In this document: piece by piece, positions 21,701 through 33,764 of the stretch
Numbering within the stretch: position 1 is the first letter of the stretch
Layout of the letters: every line of letters starts with the position of its first letter
Origin: Pseudopyrenochaeta lycopersici
Taxonomy: Eukaryota; Ascomycota; Dothideomycetes; Pleosporales; Pseudopyrenochaetaceae
Length of the DNA stretch: 64,000 nucleotides
Assembly (NCBI GenBank): GCA_003313425.1
Contig: NHZP01000010.1
Span: 1,364,001-1,428,000, forward strand
Direction: 5' to 3'
Made by a program: the position numbers and the translations under genes
Notes under the pieces: model-generated
What the model was told of the DNA's origin: nothing
Database searches by the model: none
What the model saw: the letters and a program-made list of their open reading frames with translations, nothing else

Positions 21701-24324
21701 ACAGAATTGATGGCAAAGACCCGGATGGAAACACGCCACTAATGCTTGCTATCAGGGAAGGCCATCAGGATATAGCCTTGGCGCTGCTGGATCGGTCCTC
21801 TGAGTACCAACTACAACACACCGAGGAAGAAAACAATGAAACCGATAGTGAACGCATAAACATAGGACGATTTGAAAATCGTATAGTGGATGTTAACGCC
21901 ATAAACAAGGATGGAGACATGGCGCTCGATATTGCCCTAGATCAGAAGGCTGAAGAAATCATCTTTAAGCTCATCGAAGCGGGCGCTAATCTACAGTACT
22001 TTGGACGAGAAACAGCCCTGGTTGCTTATGCTATAAGCAGTAGGAACATGAAGCTTATCAAAATATTAATTGAAAGAAAGCTGAATCTGGACGGCGCTAT
22101 TTATCTTGCGTTGAGCGGCCACTTCACTCAGCAAGACTGTGTTCTCGAGCATATTGTTTCGGAATTACTTAGAGCCGGAGCGAACACAGCGAGATCATTA
22201 GATTTTGGGCCAATACACCAGCCTGAATACCACAGCGAGGATGAGGAAGAGGATGGGAATGATGATATTTATGATGATGATATTTATGATGATGATGCAC
22301 TTATATTGGCCTCTAGAAAAGGTCTTACCTATGTGGTCGATCTCCTTCTGTCACACGGCTCATCGGCATCCATTAGCAATGAGATTGGAGACACTCCGCT
22401 GATAGTTGCTACAAAATACGGTCACAGTGAAGTTGTCCGATCTCTGCTTCGAAATGAGCCTTCATCAATTGGAATTCGTGATGAGCAGGACCGCACGGCC
22501 TTAAATATAGCAATTGAAGATGGCGACATACAACTAGCGAAGCTTCTGCTTGAAGAAGGGAGCTTTCCGACCCCAAGTCTGGTTCCACTAGATCTCATCT
22601 TTGAGTTTAGCAAGGAGGAAGTAGTCGAAATCATGAATCACATGCTACAGAAGGAGATTATCCATCCGGATACAGTACTTCGTACCGGAAAGGCTCTGCT
22701 CCACCATGCTGCAGAGATGGGTCATGAGACGGGGGTGAAGCTGCTGCTCAACACAAATAAGGTGGACGTCAACGCTGCAACATCTGTTGGCTGGACAGCG
22801 CTATTGTGCGCAGCAGACGACGGCCATGAGGCAGTAGTGAAGCTGCTGCTTGATACAAACCAGGTTGATGTTAACGCTGCAACATCTGATGGCTGGACAG
22901 CGCTATTGTGCGCAGCAGACGAAGGCCATGAGGCAGTAGTGAAGCTGCTGCTTGATACAAACCAGGTTGATGTTAACGCTGCAACATCTGATGGCTGGAC
23001 AGCGCTATTATGTGCAGTACAGAAAGGCCATGAGGCAGTAGTTAAGCTGCTGCTTGATACAAACCAGGTTGACGTCAACGCTGCAACATCTGAGGGCTGG
23101 ACACCGCTATTGCGCGCAGCAGAGAAAGGCCATGAGGCAGTAGTAAAGCTGCTGCTTGATACAAACCAGGTTGACGTCAACGCTGCAACATCTGAGGGCT
23201 GGACACCGCTATTGTGCGCAGCAGAGAAAGGCCATGAGGCAGTAGTGAAGCTGCCGCTTAATGCAGACAAGGTTAATGTTAACGCTACAATATTTGATGG
23301 CTGGACACCGCTATTGTGCGCAGCAGAGCGAGGCCACGAGGCAGTAGTGAAGCTACTGCTTGACACAGACAAGGTTGACGTTAACTCTAGAACATTTGAT
23401 GGCCGGACACCGCTGTTATGCGCAGCAGAGAAAGGCCATGAGGCAGCAGTGAAGCTACTGCTTAACGCAGAGAAGGTTGACGTTAATGCTGCGATATCTT
23501 ATGGCCGGACGCCGCTATTGTGCGCAGCAGAGAAAGGCCATGAGGCAGTAGTGAAGCTGCTGCTTAATGCAGACAAGGTTAATGTTAACGCTACAATATT
23601 TGATGGCTGGACACCGCTATTGTGCGCAGCAGAGCGAGGCCACGAGGCAGTAGTGAAGCTACTGCTTAATACAGACAAGGTTAACGTTAACGCTACAATA
23701 TTTAATGGCCGGACGCCGCTATTGTACGCAGCAGAGCGAGGCCACGAGGCAGTAGTGAAGCTACTGCTTGACACAAACAAGATTGACGTTAACTCTAGAA
23801 CATTTGATGGCCGGACACCGCTATTGTGCGCAGCAGAGAAAGGCCATGAGGCAGTAGTGAAGCTGCTGCTTAATGCAGACAAGGTTAATGTTAATACAAA
23901 GACTATTGACAGCTGGACACCGCTATTGTGCGCAGCAGACAACGGTCATGAGGCAGTAGTGAAGCTGCTGCTTAATACAGACAAGGTTGGCGTTAACTCT
24001 AGAACATTTGATGGCCGGACACCGCTATTATGCGCAGCAGAGAAAGGCCATGAGGCAGCAGTGAAGCTACTGCTTGACACAGACAAGGTTGACGTCAACG
24101 CTAGAACATTTGATGGCTGGACACCGCTATTGCGCGCAGCAGAGAAAGGCCACGAGGCAGTAGTTAAGCTGCTGGTTGATACAGGAAAGGTTGACTTGGA
24201 GGCCGAGACAACTAACAAATGGACACCGCTGCGGTGGGCAGAAGAGAGAGGCCATGTCGAAGTGATTAGGCTGCTACTCAACACAGGCAAGGTTGATCTT
24301 TGTAAGAAGAACACACCCAGCTAG
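18717..24324 (+). CDS. NLR-type STAND protein: nucleoside phosphorylase-NACHT-ankyrin
   Basis: Predicted 1793-residue intracellular sensor of the fungal NLR class linked to non-self recognition and programmed cell death. Exons 18717-19680, 19737-19819, 19885-19930, 19989-20018 and 20066-24324; the three small middle exons were joined by phase. Domain order: PNP/UDP phosphorylase-like domain (about 10-320; GIGGGVPS, CFEMEAAGLM), a linker with the nuclear-signal-like PPTKRRKL, then NACHT with Walker A GNPGAGKS (423-430) and Walker B IFVDALDE (about 532-539), a helical region with degenerate ankyrins (about 760-1270), and 15 near-identical 34-residue ankyrin repeats (1274-1783). In this family the N-terminal domain is the effector and the repeats bind the ligand. 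The repeats are the fast-evolving part; see the separate entry. It does not look like a pathway enzyme for either flank. Confidence 0.9.
22762..24291 (+). repeat. 15 tandem 102-bp ankyrin repeats
   Basis: Fifteen units of exactly 102 bp (34 residues), with consensus VDVN-x5-GWTPLLCAAEKGHEAVVKLLL-DT-x-K. Differences gather at three places: residues 5-10, 18-20 and 31-34 of each unit. Units 6 (23272) and 9 (23578) are identical for their first 90 bp; units 7, 11 and 13 share the SRTFDGRTPLL block. This points to unit shuffling by unequal exchange or gene conversion. The reverse strand is also open over long parts of the array, as a by-product. Confidence 0.97.
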
Positions 24325-24933
24325 ACACTACTATAATAGAATAGCACAGAATAGCTACGAGACTTAAGTTCAGCAGCTGGTTTATATAGTATAGTATACA
24401 GTTAAATACCGTTTTAGCTTGAGATATTAGTGCCTGACTACAGGTGGCCAGGAAAAGTACGCTTTGGGCTCGAATATCCAAAATTACAAGTTTGAAGCGA
24501 CCGACTTGAGTGTTCAGAAATGGCGTGGAGCCGTGGCCGATGAAAAAAGGTAGACTGCGTGTCGAGAAAGTAAGAATAGGGATGAATGAGTTGTTTTGAA
24601 TACTGAACATGTTGTGTATGGACGTCATTTCGTAAGAGGAACCGTGGAGAAGGTCGAAGAGCTGGTGTTGAATATTTCAAGTGAAGAGAGGATGGTCAGC
24701 GTGAAGACTAAGTTGTGAGCATACCTGAAGTAGTAAAGGCTCTGGATTTTGTGTCCTGCCACGACAAGTTTAGCTGACACTCGATCAACGCTCAAAACTG
24801 AAGCATAGCATATCACCCTACTGGACTTTGTCCGTGAAAGTATTTCCAATCTTGGATCTGCATGTAACATGCTTGTATTAATATTTTGCATTCGGTTCTA
24901 GACTAAAGTAGTACCCGCTGATCCAATGCACAA
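24325..24933. other. Convergent intergenic region
   Basis: Between the 3' ends of the NLR gene and the FAD oxidase gene. No coding or structural feature was recognised; it should contain both polyadenylation regions. Confidence 0.5.
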
Positions 24934-26669
24934 TCATGCAGCTGGCTTGATCGGGAACCATTGAGTGAATGCCCCAGTCGGGTCATACTGCTTTTTAAGC
25001 TGCCTTAACCTTGGGAAGCTGCTCCCATAAAGAGCTTCAGGCTCCTCGTCGCCATGCGCGAAATTGATGTATCTATATCACCCTGGTAAGTAGACTGCAT
25101 GAGCGCATGATGAAGAGAGTAAGACTTACGTTGGGTTGATCGTTGGCCTGGACGAGAAACTCCAGATACTCCTTACTTTCTGGCCAAACGCCAAAGCCTC
25201 AGCATCGAGACTTGCATCGTTGTACCATGGGATCACGATCGCTTGAGCGAATGCTTGGGTTCTCAGATTCTGGTTGAATGCGGCAGATCCAGCGGGTGCA
25301 GAGCGCGCCTTGGTGAGGTTGTAACGCTCAATGAGGACAGCGCTGTTCGGTCCTTTCTTCTGAAAATCCTTGTACAGATCCCAGATTCCGGGCCAGGCAG
25401 AGGCATTCATGTTGTTGATGGTAGTGCTATATGCTGGCTTGCGTTCTGCGCGTGAGCAGAATCCGATGTTAGCGTCATTCCAGTGTGTGTAGTCGGCAAT
25501 AGTAGAGCTATTGGAAGTAGGGCCGAGTGCATAGATGGGAGCGAAAGCCTTGAGTCCGTCGGCTTCGGTTCCCTTTCGGAGGAACCCAGTGACGAGGACT
25601 GCAGGCGTATTGTTTGCATCGCCGGAGTTGGTGAGCACCAAGTAGACGCGTTGAGTAGGAAGCAAAGGTAGGTCCTGGATGGCCTGTGCGACTTGGACAA
25701 GTTTGGATGGGTCGAAGAAGAGGTTGTTGATGAACGCGGTCCGGTCCAAGGCAGTGGCGGGCTGGGACTTGATGGTTGCGGAGAGAACAATGCCAAAGTT
25801 AGGTCCTGCTCCACGGAGGGCCCAGAAAAGATCAGGGTAGGATGTTGAAGACACCGTCACAACGTCGCCGGAGGCAAGGACGACACGCAGAGAGAGAACG
25901 TTGTCGACTCCGAAGCCAACTTCGCCCATGAGATTTCCTGATACACCGTTAGTCTACATACTCTAAGTGAAAACGAAGCAGGAGTGGAGTGGGAATACAA
26001 CAGGCAGAACGTACCATAAGCACCACCAAGAACAGCTCCAAGTGCACCAACGCAGTTGCAGTTTCCTGTGATTATCAGAGCACCGGCAGCGTCCGCGGCA
26101 GCGATCACGTCACCAATGGCTGCACCACCGCCGACAGTGGTCTGAGTCTTGTCGCTACTAACGGTAACGGCATTAAGACCAGCCAAATTGATCAGAACAC
26201 CGTAGCTGCCCAGGTTGAACGTCGTTGACCAGCCGATGCCACCATTCTGGGCCAAGAATGGAACCCCAAGCTTGGCAAGGTACTTTACCTATAAATACTC
26301 AGCGATCATTCTCTCAACAGTAGTCGTGGCAATGACAGACAATATAGAGTCTGGGACCCATGACAGAAGACACCTTTCCATGAAGCGGACTAAGGAAAGC
26401 GGACTTACTACTAGTGCAACATCTTTTTCAGTGCCAATATTTACAACAACCCTGGGAAGGGGAGCACCGAACGTGCTCCATCTGGCCTTCAGATCAATGG
26501 TGATAGACGTGCTTCTCGAGACCAAGCCCTCAAGATCCTCTGCAAGCGAAACAGAAGACGCCGGTGACAGCAAGACACTCAGATCATCTGCAAGATCTGG
26601 CGCAGGGGATCTGACAGCCAAGGCTGAGACGGCTGCAATAAGCAGTTGCGACAAAAAGAAAGCCCGCAT
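24934..26669 (-). CDS. Secreted FAD-dependent oxidase, berberine-bridge (BBE)-like
   Basis: Predicted 493-residue secreted flavoprotein with a cleavable signal peptide (MRAFFLSQLLIAAVSALA). Exons 26669-26409, 26288-26015, 25937-25130 and 25072-24934; introns 120, 77 and 57 bp. The FAD-binding PCMH fold is clear: VTVSSDKTQTTVGGGAAIGDV, GNCNCVGALGAVLGGAYG and GFGVDNVLSLRVVL. The C-terminal BBE motif ends in YINFAHGDEEPEALYG and the terminal PRLRQLKKQYDP. Such enzymes oxidise sugars, alcohols or secondary metabolites and often bind FAD through a His and a Cys. Here the usual GGH position reads GGI (Ile105), while cysteines 164 and 166 remain near the cysteinyl site. Pathway enzyme or extracellular carbohydrate oxidase are both possible; its link to the cluster downstream is unproven. 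Confidence 0.9.
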
Positions 26670-28544
26670 GATGCACGATGAAAATTGAAGGTGTCGTACC
26701 AGTGTCGCGGTACCCTGGCTGGCACACGTGGGGATGGGCAGCTTAAAAGCTCCTGCCACGGTAGTTGCGGCGGTGAGGCTAGCCTGGGTGAAGCAACATG
26801 CATCTGAGAAGGATGGTGATTGGGATGACGACTCAGTCAAGGAACCGACACAATGGATGGAACGCGGCAAGTGTATTAGCAGGCTAATGTTCTGCCGTGG
26901 TTGCGGAAGGTGCTGGCAAACGAGTGTACAATGGTCCGCCACTTTCGCCCAATACTGCGGGACTAGTGCCGGGAATCGCCAGGTACTCCAGGTATTCGGC
27001 CCGCGGTTTATGCCGCACCTGCATGAGCGGACATTAGCACCAATTTGATGAGGGTCTGATTACCACTATCCAATACCAATACGCATCGAGCCCCAGTGTC
27101 CTCGCTGGCGTCCCCTCAAATGTGGCGCGAAATTACCCCGACGTCTGCACGTGGCGTATCTTCTTCGAGGCTTGACGGGGAAGCGGCCAACGACCGTTCC
27201 GTGCTTTCCACATAACGTTAGCGGGGTCTTCGCTTCAAAGCGAGCTAACTACGATTAGAGAAAAAGCAAACATTTGACAAATAAGCTTGCCCTGGATTGT
27301 TGACTCTGCAAGTCGTTTGCGTGTGTTGAATTGATTTCAAGGTCTGGCGAAGCCTGAGAACTATGTGTGCGCTATCAGTCATACCTATTGGACGTACATA
27401 GACTTCGTTATCTTCAAAGGTTCAAATTCTCCCTGGACCGCGCATGCCGAGCTTGAGGCAAGTACGACCTGTTTAAGGGTCAATGCAGGAACATTCCATA
27501 GTGGTCGCTACCGATACGCTGACGCGGCAGTCTCCAGTGACATTCCCGTTCCCAATCTTCTGTGCGTCCCACCCTAACCCGTCGCTTCGAAAACCGATTG
27601 GCTACTCCGACAGGCATTGATTGCACAGATAACGATGTTAAACGTCGCTTAGTGGGACAAACGCCGGCAAAACCACATCAGAATGGTTTTGCGATAATTT
27701 GGACCATCTCACTCTATTCAGCCCAACATGCCGGTTAACGTTGAGACAATGGAAACCCGCGAATGCCTGCAATAGCCAGAGCTGCCAACAATGAAGTGAT
27801 CGACAACTTAATTACCTCGTTAGCTGGGAAAGGGTCCGGGGTCCAGCTAGCGGCAGACCGGACGAGAAATCAACGAGTCGATGACCTGATTGTCAACAAC
27901 TCGCCCCACAGCCGGTATCTGTTCCGCTTTTCTGCTGCGCAAAGACCTACCACAACATCTTAATACCCCCTTGCAGCACATTATCACCTGCAGCAGCGAG
28001 AGATGCTCAGACCCAGTACGTTACATGTTCGAGACCCCAAAATCGATATAATCAAATTGTACTCGCCCAAACGAGTTCCTAGAATTATTTTAGACCATTG
28101 TGAATTCATCGCAAACTCATCATACTGAAGAGACGCCCTGACAAAAGGATGCTCTGAGAAAGCTCCTCGGCGGCTCTTCGGACTCTAAGCACGTTCAGGA
28201 GAGACAAAGCTGAAGTGGTTGTAGCTGCCGCATATAGTCCTGCTATACCGACAGCTCATGGTACGATATCCAGACTGAAAAGTCGGGTAGACCTGGAAGG
28301 CCCGAAACATGCGCGGCCTAGGATACTTTGCAGAAAGCTCTCCGTTGCTAGTCGCATTTCTTGCAATGGTTCCCTGTAGTGACATTAGATCACCGACGAA
28401 GCTCCGAAGCGGCTATCTGCGAGAGAACGGGAGGGACGGTATGATCATAAACCCACAATTTCGTCTGCGTTCTGGATGCTTAGCTCATGCCATTCTTTTT
28501 ACCTCTTTCGCAGACGACCCTTTAGCGTCGCACAATAGCCAATC
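26670..28544. other. Divergent intergenic region, no gene seen
   Basis: 1.9 kb between the starts of the FAD oxidase and the second receptor. No conserved frame or RNA gene was recognised. A T-arm-like GGTTCAAATTCTCC at about 27420 is not accompanied by the rest of a tRNA. Confidence 0.5.
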
Positions 28545-29973
28545 ATGGCGCTCATGAGCCACTACTATACGAAGAGTATGATGGTAAGCTTAGCCATCGC
28601 CTTCTTAATTCTTCCATGTGTCTTTGTTTGCATGCGAATATGGGCAAAGATCTTAGTGAAAAGGCTTGCCTGGGATGATTACTTGACCGTAGCTGCGCTT
28701 GTAAGTTGATCCTCACTTTTCCCACTTTTCGCCTTGATCTGCTTGCTAACGAACCTGCCACACAGGCTGTATCGGTGACATGTTGCGCATTACAACTAGC
28801 AAGTTAGTTTGCACATGCTCTTTGCTGAAAAGTCTACTAATGCTGTGTGCAGCGGCGATCCATGGCCACCTAGGCTCACACCAAGTTGTCGATGAAAATG
28901 GGAATGCAGTTATGGACGATCCAGGCCTAATATTCTTTGAGCAGGTATGAACCCGTCATACCACGGCCCCATCCTTGTATTCCCCGTCAACCACCATCAC
29001 CCCCAAGTCTATTGCTATGTTGGCTTGCTAACCTCTATGATAGACCAAATTCGCCATCAACATGATATCCATTCTCGGCCTAGGACTTGTCAAGTGTTCT
29101 ATCCTTGTCTTGTACAAGAATATCTTCAACGTGCCCAAGTTCCGAATCGTCGTCTATTGGGCGCTGGGCTTTGTAATATGCTGGACGATTGCATTCTTCT
29201 TCAGCCACCTATTCACGTGCTATCCCATCACGGTCTTCATCGAGCCGTACTATGGTAATAGCTGTGTGGAGACTGTGCCCATGTTCATGAGCCTTTTAGT
29301 GGGTAGTCCACGTCCAAATCATAGCTGATGTACTGATTGGAGATATAGTTTACCGACGTTTTTGCGGACCTCGTCATTTTTGTCCTCCCAATTCCCATGG
29401 TTTTCTCTCTGAAACTCAACCTGCAAAAACAACTCGCAGTAATTGGCATGTTCATGTTAGGCGCATCGTGAGTTTAATTCTTCTACACCACAAACCCTCC
29501 GTCTGAGCCATCACTGAACGATCCGTAGGGTATGTGCTATCAGCATAACCCGTGTCGTGGCCACCTTTGCCATCGCCGAAGAATACGTTAAGCATCCAAA
29601 TGATGTGATCTACTATACCGCGCCCGTATTTTTCTGGACAAACATTGAGCTCAGTCTCGCAATCGTATGCGCATGTCTCCCGACGTTGCGACCAATTTGG
29701 TTACATTTCTACCCCAGACAAGGAACTCGAACAGGCTACGTTTCCTATGGTTATGGGAGTTCGGGGCACGCTGGGACGAAGAAGTCGAGTTACGGATCCG
29801 GTTTAAAAAGCAATGGAAGAAAAAGGACGCCATATGAAGAAATTGATGAAGTAGAATTGACAAGGCAAGAGAGAAGCTTACCACCTAGCGTGGCGGTAGG
29901 GAGCGAGGACCTGAGTATTAATCAAGAGCATGGGATTGTGAAGGAGGTCACGATACATCAGACACTAGGATAA
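28545..29973 (+). CDS. Rhodopsin-domain (PTH11-like) integral membrane protein
   Basis: Predicted 367-residue seven-helix plasma-membrane protein of the same family as the gene at 8479 but clearly diverged. Six exons: 28545-28700, 28766-28802, 28853-28944, 29044-29298, 29349-29467 and 29529-29973. The exon 4 donor is the less usual GTGGGT, chosen because it is the one that keeps phase with FTDVFADLVIF. Family marks: RLAWDDYLTVAAL after helix 1, the conserved cysteine in HLFTCYPI, NSCVETVPMF, DLVIFVLPIPMVFSLKL and ITRVVATF. The long polar tail (from about 270) is Ser/Gly- and charge-rich. Probable orphan receptor; ligand unknown. Its introns 1-3 sit at positions comparable to those of the 8479 gene, supporting common ancestry. 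Confidence 0.87.
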
Positions 29974-31144
29974 GAGCGAGGAGATTTTTTGTAAGTCAGG
30001 GCACTCTAATTTTATAGGCATGTAACTAAACTGATTATAGCGAAGATTCGAGGAAAATCCTAGCCACCTCTACGAATTTTTTCACGATATCTTGATGCGC
30101 ATAGCACAACAAACACGAGCTACCGCAATTCGACCAGAACTCCACGAGCAAGGACCCTTTTACTCATCTTCATATTCCCAATAGTCTCCGGATGGTTTCA
30201 TCTCAGCAAACTGCAGGCTTCCGCAAATCAGCCACTGGTCCTTTTCCCAGCCCAAAGCATGCAGTACGTAATGTGTTGTATTACGCACAAGCGACAGAAA
30301 GAGGGATTATCTCTCAAGCAAACTTTCTCTGTAGCTGCCCCGCTTGCTCATTGATTGAAGACGTACAATCTCTTTGGAGAGCACGAGGCGCACACGTATA
30401 CATGAGATGCAAGTTCTCGGTGTGTATATGCAAAGCGCAAAATCTCAACCCTAACTAGTATCATCCATCTTTGAAGTCTGTCCGGCAATGGAAAACGAGC
30501 GGCACGGGACCCTGCTTTTGTCCAACCTTGCGACTGGAAATAAGGAAACTAGCCCTAGCATTGATGGAGCTCTTCGATCTACAACAGGTCAGAATGACGG
30601 ATTGCACAATCACGGCTACCGAGATGAAGGGTACCGGTGGAGCCTTGGACATCGTTTCAGATTCATCAGAGCTCGGCAACAACTTGTTGTATGCTCTTCT
30701 CCTTGAGACAGGGGACTTATATATTAACTTCAAAATATCAAAATTATATACCTACTCATCTTAAAAGTACTTTGATTTACCACGCCCTACGTATCTTGTA
30801 GGTAGAATCTGTCGCTTAGAAGCAAAGCATTATACAGCTTGTAGCTTCGTTCTGGTATGTCCAAGAGGAATTTTTGACGGCTACTAAAACCCGCACCTCT
30901 ATTCCACACAGTTTACTTAGTCTATTTTGCAGTTTCTTTACATATATTTTTCTGCATTGCAGTGCTTGTAAGTTATGCCATGTGCCAAGTGTTTTTTTAG
31001 ATAATAAAAGCATTACTGAGGTTTCTCCTGTCATATGTATCATCCAATGATAATAGAATTATTATACCCCGTTTTATGTTGAGATTGACTTACAATGTTT
31101 TAAGCATTGTTATCGCAAGATTTTAAACTGGTGTCTGATGGTTT
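29974..31144. other. Convergent intergenic region, no gene seen
   Basis: Lies between the 3' ends of the receptor and the second P450. Short frames at about 30192-30458 and 30471-30764 have no family marks. This gap may be the left border of the metabolite cluster. Confidence 0.45.
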
Positions 31145-33088
31145 CTAGACTTTCTCCTGGTTAGGCTGAGCCGCTCTCCTTGTCTCCCACTGTACCATAA
31201 CATTATGCAGCCGCGTCACAAAAGTGGACTCGATACTCCTCTCTCTCCAAGGCTCCGTGAACTTGAATTCTAGATTCATCATCAAAAGTGGAATGGCTTT
31301 GGTAAAGATTGCCTCTGCCAAATCTATCGTACTATTTATTAGCAATGATTGGAAAAGTTGAAACTAGAGTAAACGTACATTGCCCCGGACACGACCGTAC
31401 ACCATTTCCGAAGAACATGCTACTTGCCTCTACGTCTCATCAGTACGTGATCTCATTAAGAGTACCAGAAGTTCTTACCAGCAGCTTTGAGCTGCTCTGG
31501 GGAGAATTCTAGCCATCGTTCTGGCCGGAAAACATCGGCATCTTCACCATAAAGAGACTTGTCGCGGCCAAGAACCCAGGGGTTTACTCCTACTGTAGTC
31601 TACAGTCTTGATCAGTTTGCGTCCCTACTTCGATTACAGATTAAAACTCACGCCAGCAGGTAGCCAGTGTCCTTCGAGCTCGACGCCATCTTTGGGAACA
31701 ACTCTTGCTAGTGGATGTGCAAATGGGGGATGCAGTCTTTTGCTTTCGCTTAAACACGCGTTAAGGTATGGCAAAGACTCAATGTCTTTTAACTTGGGGA
31801 TTGGGTTCAGCGCTCTAGCTGCCCTCGCATCGTCAATCTCTCTCTGAATCTTTTCTTGGCAGCCCGGGTGGCTTATTACAAAACTAATAAACGTGCTAAT
31901 AGTTATGCCAATCGTCTCAACACCAGCGTTAAAACCCGAGATGCACATATCTTTAATCCAGTTGTTTTTCAAGGCGGGCTTCTCCGCTTGGATTTGGAAG
32001 AGTTTATCAGCAATAGTGTTTATATGTGAAGGTCGCCCAGTCTTTGCGATACGCTCATTAACTTCGTTCGCCGCAAGCTGTTATATCAAAGGTCAGAAAA
32101 CTCTTAAAGGACTTGCTGTAAGTACATTGCAGAGCTCACTGACCTGGTATATGCTAATTTTCTGCTTCTGTGGCGTAGCCTTGGGTTTAGGCCTACTCAT
32201 ATCTAGTCGTATATCTGGGAAAAATGATGACAAGCGCTTATACTTGGGAAGAATAGCGTGAATGTACCAAAGTCGTGTGCGGTGGACCAAAGGTAAATAA
32301 CCAACCCAATGCATATACAGCCATAGCTGGTGACCGAATGCAATCGCTCCGCAGTCAGCATTAGCTTCGACGAATCCCAAAGATTTTCCAAAAGTTGCCA
32401 TCTGGACGCAGTCTAACAAAATGAATCAGTTTAGATTCTGAAGAGTTTCAGTAACCACCTACCGGAAGCAAAGTAAGCAAAGAATGTATCGATGTTCACA
32501 CTCATACCAGCACGTTTTGCCATGATCATAATATTCTTTTCCAGGATCTCATCAATATTGCCTTCCACCTCCTTCATGAAACTGGCTGTATAAGCTGCTC
32601 CTATGAGCCGTCTCTGGAATCTGTATTTCTCCATGTTAAGCTCGGGAAGGAGGTCAAGATGGTCACTGCCGGACCACCCGCAATCATCTGTTGCAGAGTA
32701 CCAGGCTCCTTTAGTAAATTTGCTTGCAGCTCCTAGGCCACCAATGGAATTAGTACTGTTGCTCTCGCGCAGCCGGGGTCGACTCACCATAGATTATCTT
32801 CTTGGACTGCGGACTGGAGACAAGCACCTCGTTCGGGGCAACCCGAACAATTGGGCCGTACTTCCTGTGTAAAGCTAAATCGACAAGTGGCCTTTGAAGC
32901 CGACGTTGTTGCAGAACAATCCAGATCTGGGAAATGCTTGCCAGAAATGGGCCAGGTATGCGTCGGAGAGGGGTTACTTCTCGGTTGAAAAGAAGATACA
33001 AAAGACATGAAGCGATAAAAAATACTCCTAGAGACATGATACCGGTAGGAAACCCAACGATGGATACTGCACGGTCTACTGAAGCCAT
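31145..33088 (-). CDS. Cytochrome P450 monooxygenase
   Basis: Predicted 538-residue microsomal P450 in seven exons: 33088-32788, 32732-32463, 32412-32144, 32077-31652, 31599-31479, 31429-31379 and 31323-31145, with six introns of 49-66 bp. Every junction keeps phase, so the gene appears intact. It has an N-terminal anchor (about 16-35) and RRIPGPF hinge, I-helix AGVET (331-335), ExxR as ESKR (391-394), RPERW (about 447-451) and heme loop [11 protein letters not shown] with ligand Cys476. Overall it resembles pisatin-demethylase/benzoate-hydroxylase-like fungal P450s often found in metabolite clusters; substrate unknown. The ATG at 33088 is used; the frame stays open upstream without another ATG. 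Confidence 0.9.
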
Positions 33089-33764
33089 CTTAGAGGTGGT
33101 CTGCGTAGTTGACTCAAAATCAACTGAAATCAAAAGCAGCCAGATTTACAGCATCTAGGCAATGCCCAACTATATCATTATCGTTGTCTAAGATTGCTAA
33201 AAGGAGACAGGACTATTCCTCACGGCTGGCTCATATTCGGAGTGATCCCGCTTCGGTGTTCGTCCATCTCGCGTGGCTGAAATAATGTTGCCTGAGGCTG
33301 CTGTCGGGAGTTTACACTCAGACCCCGCATTCTCGGACAATTCCTGGCACGCTTCACCCGTCAATTACACTGGCACTGCATTCATTGTATAGCGTATCAC
33401 TCTAAGCAATAACGAAAATAGTCTGATATTCTTAGCTGCAAACTCCGCGCTTCCGCCATCGTCTGAAAATGACCGACCACGATGCTTTTACTTTTGCTAA
33501 TGCCTCCAAAAGCTGCACCCGCTGCAGACCGCGTGATTTGAGCCCCGGACTCCGTTCTACATGTTCAACCAGATCGGATCGAGTGGTTAACCACGACGGA
33601 TCATTTTCAACAAGCTACATCGATTCTCTGAGCACCATCAATAAGTATTTGACATGAAGAACTCACACATAAGAGCAAAGAGAGACAGAGGTAGTGCCAA
33701 CTAACCAGAAAATCAACTAAAACCTGTCTTTATCCAGCCACAAAGCCCTTTATTAAATATCAAA
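33089..33764. other. Divergent promoter region
   Basis: Lies between the starts of the second P450 and the NTF2-like gene and must carry both promoters. No gene seen. No full TCG-N5-CGA site was found by eye. Confidence 0.5.

Noticed and set aside
22722..24314. Long antisense open frames opposite the ankyrin repeats
   Set aside because: Periodic by-product of the 102-bp repeats; the + strand frame carries the recognisable ankyrin protein.
27400..27440. tRNA-like GGTTCAAATTCTCC
   Set aside because: No matching acceptor, D or anticodon stems around it.
31145..33088. Second P450 as a pseudogene, since its frame is broken many times
   Set aside because: Seven exons join in phase through proper GT-AG introns, and all P450 motifs are present.
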